Positions 31,533 through 36,021 of a stretch of 36,021 nucleotides of DNA are shown one piece after another (position 1 is the first letter of the stretch; every line of letters starts with the position of its first letter). Position numbers and translations under genes: made by a program. The stretch covers positions 1-36,021 of the forward strand of contig CABUQY010000006.1 of assembly GCA_902493915.1 (NCBI GenBank), in the 5' to 3' direction. The notes beneath the pieces are model-generated. The model did no database searches and was not told where the DNA came from. It saw only the letters and a list, made by a program, of their open reading frames with translations. Origin of the DNA: an uncultured Collinsella sp. (GTDB lineage Bacteria; Actinomycetota; Coriobacteriia; Coriobacteriales; Coriobacteriaceae).

Positions 31533-33209
31533 TTACGAGAGCGACGTTCTCAGCAACTCGTTGAAGAGCTTCGGGTTGCCCTTGCCGCGGCTCGCCTTCA
31601 TGCACTGGCCCACCAAAAAGCCGATAACCTTCTGGTTGCCGTCACGATACTGCTGCGCCTGATCGGCACAGTTTGCCAGCACCTCGTCCACGATCGGCTG
31701 CAGCGCGCCGGCATCGCTCACCTGACGCATGCCGCGCTCGTCGACGATCTTGTTGGGGTCGTCGCCGGTCTGGGCCATAGCCTCAAAGACCTCGTGCGCC
31801 TGGTTGGAGCTGATGGCATCGGTCGCCAGCAGCTTGGCAAGCGCCGCCACCTGAGCCGGCGCGATGCCGGACTCGGCAAGCGACACGCCCGCGCCCTTAA
31901 GGTAGGCGATCATCTCGTTGACCAGCAGATTCGCGACCGTCTGAGCCTCCTTGCCGGCCATATCGGCAGCGGCGGCCTCAAAGAACTCGGCAAACTCGGG
32001 ATCGCCGGCGATCTGCTCGGCGTCTGCCGTCTTAATGCCAAAGTCGGCCTCAAAACGGGCGCGCTTGGCATCGGGCAGCTCGGGGATCTCGCCACGGCAG
32101 CGGTCGATGAACTCGTCATCCAGATCGAACGGCGCCAGGTCGGGATCGGGGAACAGACGATAGTCGTCAGCCGTCTCCTTCACACGCATGACCACGGTGC
32201 GCTTGCGGCTGGGCTCCCAGTGGCGGGTCTCCTGATAGATGATGCCGCCCTCCTCGAGCACCTCGGCCTGGCGGCAGATCTCGTAGGCAAGGCCGTCGTG
32301 CAGGCTCTTAAACGAGTTGAGGTTCTTGAGCTCGGTCTTGGTGCCCAGCTTGGTCTCGCCGCGGCGACGCAGCGACACGTTGCCGTCGCAGCGCATGGAG
32401 CCCTTCTCCATGGAGCAGTCGGAGATGCCCAGCGTCACAAAGATGCGACGGAGCTTCTCCATAAACAGGCGTGCCTCCTCGGGCGTGCGCAGGTCGGGCT
32501 CGGTAACAAGCTCGATCAGCGGCGTGCCGCAGCGGTTGTAGTCGACGAGCGACTCGGCCGCGGCGGTAATGCGACCCTCGGCGCCGCCCACGTGGACCAT
32601 CTTGGCGGCGTCCTCCTCCATGTGGATGCGCAGAATGCGGATGGGTACCGTGTAGGAACCGTCCTCGCGACGCTCGGGCATCTGCAGGTTGGACGCGTCA
32701 TAGCTGGCCAGGTGGCCGGCGCGCTGGTTACCCTCGCGCATGGTCGACGACATAGACGTGGACAGGCCCTCGGCGTTGGCCGAGGCGCTCGCCAGACTCT
32801 GGGCCTCGGCCTCGCCAAACGCGCAGTCGGGGCGCTCGGCGGCGCCGCGACCGGTCACGTCAAGATCCAGGTGACCGTACATGGCAAAGGCGACCGGACC
32901 CTGCGTGGTCTGGAAGTTCTTGGCCATGTCGGGATAGAAGTAATGCTTGCGGTAGAACATCGAGTGACGCTGGATCTCGCAGTTGGTTGCCAGACCCGCC
33001 TTGACGATGCTCTCAATGGCGCGCTTGTTGGGCACCGGCAGGGCGCCGGGCAGGCCCAGGCACACCGGGCACACGTTGGCGTTGGGCTCGTCATCGTGGC
33101 TGAGCTTGCAGTTGCAGAACATCTTGGTGTCGAGTGCGGTGAGCTCGGTGTGGATCTCCAAGCCAATCACGGCCTCCCAATCCTGCAGGACCTCGGAAAG
33201 CTCCTTCAT
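31533..33209 (-). CDS. gatB: Aspartyl/glutamyl-tRNA amidotransferase subunit B
   Basis: This subunit of the GatCAB complex activates misacylated Glu-tRNA(Gln) or Asp-tRNA(Asn) for amidation. It begins with the usual WEAVIGLEIHTEL and has the zinc site Cys pattern MFCNCKL...VCPVCLGLPG, YFYPDMAKNFQTTQ and RIHMEEDAAKMVH. The C-terminal YqeY-like tail domain is present (NQKVIGFLVGQCMKASRGKGNP). At 558 residues it is longer than most GatB (about 475-510): about 60 extra Ala/Ser-rich residues lie between YGHLDLDV and RIHMEED (roughly 120-182). ATG 33209 overlaps the gatA stop (TAATG). The order gatC-gatA-gatB is an operon. Confidence 0.95.
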   Translation of the reverse strand: MKELSEVLQDWEAVIGLEIHTELTALDTKMFCNCKLSHDDEPNANVCPVCLGLPGALPVPNKRAIESIVKAGLATNCEIQRHSMFYRKHYFYPDMAKNFQTTQGPVAFAMYGHLDLDVTGRGAAERPDCAFGEAEAQSLASASANAEGLSTSMSSTMREGNQRAGHLASYDASNLQMPERREDGSYTVPIRILRIHMEEDAAKMVHVGGAEGRITAAAESLVDYNRCGTPLIELVTEPDLRTPEEARLFMEKLRRIFVTLGISDCSMEKGSMRCDGNVSLRRRGETKLGTKTELKNLNSFKSLHDGLAYEICRQAEVLEEGGIIYQETRHWEPSRKRTVVMRVKETADDYRLFPDPDLAPFDLDDEFIDRCRGEIPELPDAKRARFEADFGIKTADAEQIAGDPEFAEFFEAAAADMAGKEAQTVANLLVNEMIAYLKGAGVSLAESGIAPAQVAALAKLLATDAISSNQAHEVFEAMAQTGDDPNKIVDERGMRQVSDAGALQPIVDEVLANCADQAQQYRDGNQKVIGFLVGQCMKASRGKGNPKLFNELLRTSLS

Positions 33210-34723
33210 TACAGCTCGCCTCCCTTCCCGGCAAAATCGGGCGCGACGGAAAGCGCGGGCGCATCCGTGGCGGCATCGGCAAAGCCGCGCTCCAGGGCGC
33301 GGGCAAACGTGAGCAGCTGACGGTCCTTAAAGGCAGGTCCCACCAGCTGGGCAGAAACGGGCAGCTTGCTGTCCTCGCCCAGGCCCAGCGGCACCGAGAT
33401 GCCACCGTTGCCGCAAATGTTGAGCGAAATGGTGTACAGGTCGGACAGGTACATCTGCGTGGGGTCGCTGATCTCGCCAAACTTAAAGGCCGTGCGCGGC
33501 GAGGCAGGTATGAGGATCGTGTCCACCTTGGCATACGCGGCGTCGTAGTCCTGCGTGATGAGCGTGCGGGCCTTTTGCGCAGCGTAGTAGTACTTGTCGT
33601 ACACGCCCGAGCTCAGCAGGTAGGCGCCGAGCATCTGACGGCGCTTGGCCTCGGCGCCAAAGCCGTGGGCGCGCGACAGCGAGCTCTGGTCGGACAGGTT
33701 GGCGCAGCCCTCCTCCTGATAGCCGTAGCGAATGCCGTCGAAACGTGCCAGGTTGGAGAACGCCTCGGCCGGACCGATGACGTAGTAGGCGGCGATGGCG
33801 GCGTCCAGGTGCGGCAGGTCGACCTCGACCAGCTCGGCGCCCTGGTTCTGCAGCTCCTGGGCGGCGCGCTGAACAGCGGCCTTGACCTCGGGCGTCAAGC
33901 CCTCGGCCTCCATAAACGCAGGGATGATGCCCACGCGCTTGCCCTCGATGCTGTCGTCGAGGTGCTCGGTAAAGTCGACGGCGCAATCCTGGCTGGTGCA
34001 GTCGTACGGGTCGTGGCCCGCACCGGTGAGCGCGTTCATGGCCAGCGCGACATCCTCGACCGTTCGACCGAAGGGACCCACCTGGTCGAGCGATGAGCCA
34101 AAGGCAACCACGCCGTAACGGCTCACAGCGCCGTACGTGGGCTTAAAGCCCACCACGCCGCACAGCGACGCCGGCTGGCGGATGGAGCCGCCGGTGTCCG
34201 AGCCCAGCGAAAGCGCGACCTCGCCAGCGGCGACGGCGGCAGCGGAGCCGCCCGAGGAGCCGCCGGGCACGCGCTCGGTATCCCAGGGGTTGTTGGTGCG
34301 GTGGAACGCCGAGCTCTCGGTAGAGCTACCAAAGGCGAACTCGTCCATATTGGCCTTGCCCATGGGCAGGCAGCCGGCGTCGAGCATGCGCTGAACGCAG
34401 GTGGCGGTGTAGACGCTCTGGTAATCCCCGAGCATGCGGGAAGCACAGGTGGTACGTGTGCCCACGAGGTTCATGTTGTCCTTGATGGCCAGCGGCACGC
34501 CTGCGAGCGGGGGCAGCGACTTTCCGGCGGCACGGTCGGCATCCACGCGCGCAGCGGCCTCGAGCGCGAGCTCGGGCGACACCTGCAGGAACGCCTGGAC
34601 CCCGCCCTCGCGCGCCTCGATGGCGGCAAGGGAGGCCTGGGCCACCTCGGTAGCGGTAAAGTCGCCGGCGGCAACGCCCGCGGCGATCTGGGCGGCGGTA
34701 AGGAAATCGAAGCTCTGCGCCAT
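33209..34723 (-). CDS. gatA: Aspartyl/glutamyl-tRNA amidotransferase subunit A
   Basis: This is the glutaminase and amidase subunit of GatCAB, 504 residues long. The amidase signature is complete: catalytic Lys in GVPLAIKDNM, the Gly/Ser-rich VPGGSSGGSAAAVAAGEVALSLGSDTGGSIRQPA with the cis-Ser and nucleophile Ser, and FKPTYGAVSRYGV. The start ATG overlaps the gatC stop (TAATG) and the stop overlaps the gatB start, giving tight coupling of all three subunits. Confidence 0.97.
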   Translation of the reverse strand: MAQSFDFLTAAQIAAGVAAGDFTATEVAQASLAAIEAREGGVQAFLQVSPELALEAAARVDADRAAGKSLPPLAGVPLAIKDNMNLVGTRTTCASRMLGDYQSVYTATCVQRMLDAGCLPMGKANMDEFAFGSSTESSAFHRTNNPWDTERVPGGSSGGSAAAVAAGEVALSLGSDTGGSIRQPASLCGVVGFKPTYGAVSRYGVVAFGSSLDQVGPFGRTVEDVALAMNALTGAGHDPYDCTSQDCAVDFTEHLDDSIEGKRVGIIPAFMEAEGLTPEVKAAVQRAAQELQNQGAELVEVDLPHLDAAIAAYYVIGPAEAFSNLARFDGIRYGYQEEGCANLSDQSSLSRAHGFGAEAKRRQMLGAYLLSSGVYDKYYYAAQKARTLITQDYDAAYAKVDTILIPASPRTAFKFGEISDPTQMYLSDLYTISLNICGNGGISVPLGLGEDSKLPVSAQLVGPAFKDRQLLTFARALERGFADAATDAPALSVAPDFAGKGGEL

Positions 34724-35034
34724 TACTCGCTCTCCCCCTCTCCCAAAATGGACGGCACGCGGAAGTAGCGGTCGCGCGCGCTGCCGGCGTTTTCCAGCGC
34801 AACGTCGAGCGGCAGGTCGCGCTCGGGCTCGCGCAGGTCGTCGCCCATCACGTTGGACAGGCTTCCGATGGGATGGAACGTGGGCTCCACGTCGGGCAAG
34901 TCATATTGCAAGACGGGCTCGAGCATCTGGACGGCGTCGTTCATGTAGGACGTCATCTGGGTGAGCTCGTCATCGGTCAGTGCGATCTTTGCGTACTCGG
35001 CGATGCCGCGCACGTCTTTCTCGCTGAGTGCCAT
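34723..35034 (-). CDS. gatC: Aspartyl/glutamyl-tRNA amidotransferase subunit C
   Basis: This small subunit wraps around GatA and stabilises the complex. It is 103 residues long with the family segments VRGIAEYAKIALTDDEL, LEPVLQYDLPDVEPTFHP and a C-terminal RYFRVPSILGEGES. ATG 35034 was chosen because AGGGAG lies 6 nt upstream; a start at 35052 is less likely. It is the first gene of the gatCAB operon. Confidence 0.94.
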   Translation of the reverse strand: MALSEKDVRGIAEYAKIALTDDELTQMTSYMNDAVQMLEPVLQYDLPDVEPTFHPIGSLSNVMGDDLREPERDLPLDVALENAGSARDRYFRVPSILGEGESE

Positions 35035-35069
35035 AGGCGCTCCCTTCCGCATAACAGTTAAACCGCTCT

Positions 35070-35075
35070 AGTATA
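35070..35075 (-). promoter_or_regulatory. Possible -10 box of gatCAB
   Basis: TATACT on the minus strand lies 35 nt before the gatC start. No clear -35 is present. Confidence 0.45.
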
Positions 35076-35170
35076 CAGGGCAACGCCGGCTTGGAGCAGG
35101 CGCTTTACCCAAATGCAGCGAAAACGTAACGAGGGCGGTGGATTGGCAGGCGACGGGCCGGCAGTTCTGC

Positions 35171-35253
35171 AGCGAAACCGCACCGTCCATAGCGAAAACC
35201 GTCCCGCCCACAACGAAGACCATCCCGCCCACAGCGAAAAGCATCACAACATT
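35171..35253. repeat. Four imperfect 21-nt tandem repeats
   Basis: Units at 35171, 35191, 35212 and 35233 follow the pattern A(G/A)CGAA(A/G)ACC(G/A)TCCCGCCCAC with decay at both ends. They lie in the gene-free stretch upstream of gatC. Confidence 0.6.
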
Positions 35254-35298
35254 CGACACTTTTCGCCAAAATCGCGATTTTCATCGAATGTTGTGATG
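35242..35298. repeat. 15-bp perfect inverted repeat
   Basis: CATCACAACATTCGA (35242-35256) and TCGAATGTTGTGATG (35284-35298) are perfect inverted copies around a 27-nt centre that itself holds AAAATCGCGATTTT. Its left arm overlaps the last tandem repeat. Confidence 0.6.
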
Positions 35299-35311
35299 GT
35301 TTGGAAGCCCC

Positions 35312-35348
35312 AACCACCACAAAGGTGCCTGTCCCCTTTGTGGTGGTT
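35312..35348 (-). repeat. Dispersed hairpin repeat, second copy
   Basis: AACCACCACAAAGG (35312-35325) pairs with CCTTTGTGGTGGTT (35335-35348). The inner 35 nt are the exact reverse complement of the hairpin at 7975-8009. It lies 12 nt past the sortase stop; no T-run follows on the minus strand. Confidence 0.75.
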
Positions 35349-35360
35349 CTGAACGATGCC

Positions 35361-36021
35361 TTATGCCGAGGCCTTGGCCTTGCGGAGCTTGCGGACCGCG
35401 TGGATCACGATGTCCAGCAGCAACAGCACAATGGCCACGACCACGATGAGCACGGCGAATTCGCGCTTGCCCCAGTGGCGGCCGGCCAGCGACTTTTGCT
35501 TGTCGACGTCCTTCTTGTTGTACTTGGTGCGCACGCAATGCACCAGCAGGCGATGGTCGTTCACGCCATAGGGCGTGCAGGTGACGAGCGTCACCTTATC
35601 GGCGCCGGGCTCGATGGTCAGCGACTCCATCTCCTCGGGCAGCACGACCTCGGAGTCCACCATCTTGTAGGCGAGTGTCTTGTTCATGGTGTGCAGCAGC
35701 ACCAGGTCGCCGGGCTCCAGCGAGTGAATGTCGTCGAACATGCTCAGGTTGCGCATGCCCGAGTGCGCGGTGAGCACGCAATGCGTCGAGGCGCCGCCCA
35801 CCGGCAGGCTCGTGCCCTCCAGGTGCCCGACGCCCGCCATAAGGACTTCCTCGCTCGTGCCGTGGTAGATGGGCATGCTAACGTCGATGGAGGGAATTTC
35901 GACCCAGCTCATCATGGGGTCGCGGTCAAAGATAAGCTGCTGATCGTAGGGCTCGATCTGGTCGGCGGGAAGCTCGGTGGCCTCGCCGGCAAGTTGTTCG
36001 TTAAAGGAGCGCGCCTGGAGC
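35361..36021 (-). CDS. Class C sortase, C-terminal part (partial)
   Basis: This is a membrane-anchored cysteine transpeptidase that joins pilin subunits or attaches them to the cell wall. The frame is open to the window edge, so the N terminus is missing; 220 residues are visible. WVEIPSIDVSMPIYHGTSEEVL and GVGHLEGTSLPVGG are class C features. The catalytic His is in VLTAHSG, Cys in TLVTCTPYGVN and Arg in DHRLLVHC. A C-terminal transmembrane helix (FAVLIVVVAIVLLLLDIVI) and basic tail follow, as usual for pilus sortases. Pilin genes would be expected just outside the window. Confidence 0.93.
   Translation of the reverse strand, partial: LQARSFNEQLAGEATELPADQIEPYDQQLIFDRDPMMSWVEIPSIDVSMPIYHGTSEEVLMAGVGHLEGTSLPVGGASTHCVLTAHSGMRNLSMFDDIHSLEPGDLVLLHTMNKTLAYKMVDSEVVLPEEMESLTIEPGADKVTLVTCTPYGVNDHRLLVHCVRTKYNKKDVDKQKSLAGRHWGKREFAVLIVVVAIVLLLLDIVIHAVRKLRKAKASA

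Noticed and set aside
35171..35253. Possible CRISPR array
   Set aside because: Units are adjacent without spacers, only 21 nt long and degenerate, and no cas gene is in the window.
35068..35259. 63-residue minus-strand frame with FAVGGMV-type heptads
   Set aside because: The heptads are only the translation of the 21-nt tandem DNA repeats; another frame is open too, and there is no ribosome binding site.

Overview
The window is about 36 kb of GC-rich chromosome from a Gram-positive anaerobe, most likely a member of the Coriobacteriia such as Collinsella. This placement is an inference. It rests on the high GC content, type III glutamine synthetase, a methionine synthase split from its activation domain, a large SARP/BTAD-type regulator, a MurT/GatD lipid II amidation enzyme, a class C sortase and fermentative dehydrogenases. 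No phage genes, CRISPR arrays or transposase genes were seen. Most of what is unusual lies in non-coding repeats between housekeeping genes.

Layout. 1-3.1 kb: the 3' end of a D-2-hydroxyacid dehydrogenase, then glycerol dehydrogenase and an iron-dependent alcohol dehydrogenase on the minus strand, separated by a terminator. 3.6-8 kb: two tandem paralogous helical-repeat proteins of unknown role, followed by one reading frame that joins MurT and GatD. 8-8.8 kb: tRNA-Glu amid several repeats, including a MITE-like element with 32-bp terminal inverted repeats. 8.8-10.9 kb: type III glutamine synthetase (minus). 11.1-11.2 kb: two large hairpins. 11.3-15.5 kb: a methionine/folate operon (metF, methionine synthase activation protein, metH). 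15.6-18.7 kb: a UPF0210 protein, a composite inverted-repeat element, a methyltransferase and a YhbY protein.

18.7-21.7 kb: a 999-residue ATPase-SARP regulator (minus). 22.1-26.1 kb: nagB, a PTS EIIA-Glc protein, glmM, rpsI and rplM (minus), which links amino-sugar use, cell wall precursor synthesis and ribosomal proteins. 26.2-28.6 kb: a patatin-like lipase, tmRNA (ssrA) and a small orphan protein. 28.6-31.1 kb: a P1B-type metal ATPase with a small membrane protein resembling the PacL/DUF1490 partner of mycobacterial CtpC, behind a promoter that overlaps a palindrome. 31.1-31.5 kb: tandem terminator repeats and a second copy of the composite inverted-repeat element. 31.5-35 kb: the gatCAB tRNA amidotransferase operon. 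35.1-36 kb: repeats and the 3' part of a class C sortase.

The most interesting non-coding observation is the pair of composite elements at 17021-17154 and 31394-31529. They share a core and an orientation relative to the upstream gene, but each is enclosed by long, perfect inverted arms whose sequence is unique to that copy. Among proteins, the MurT-GatD fusion and the PacL-like protein/metal ATPase pair stand out. All calls come from reading the sequence and its translations; no database search or folding program was run.
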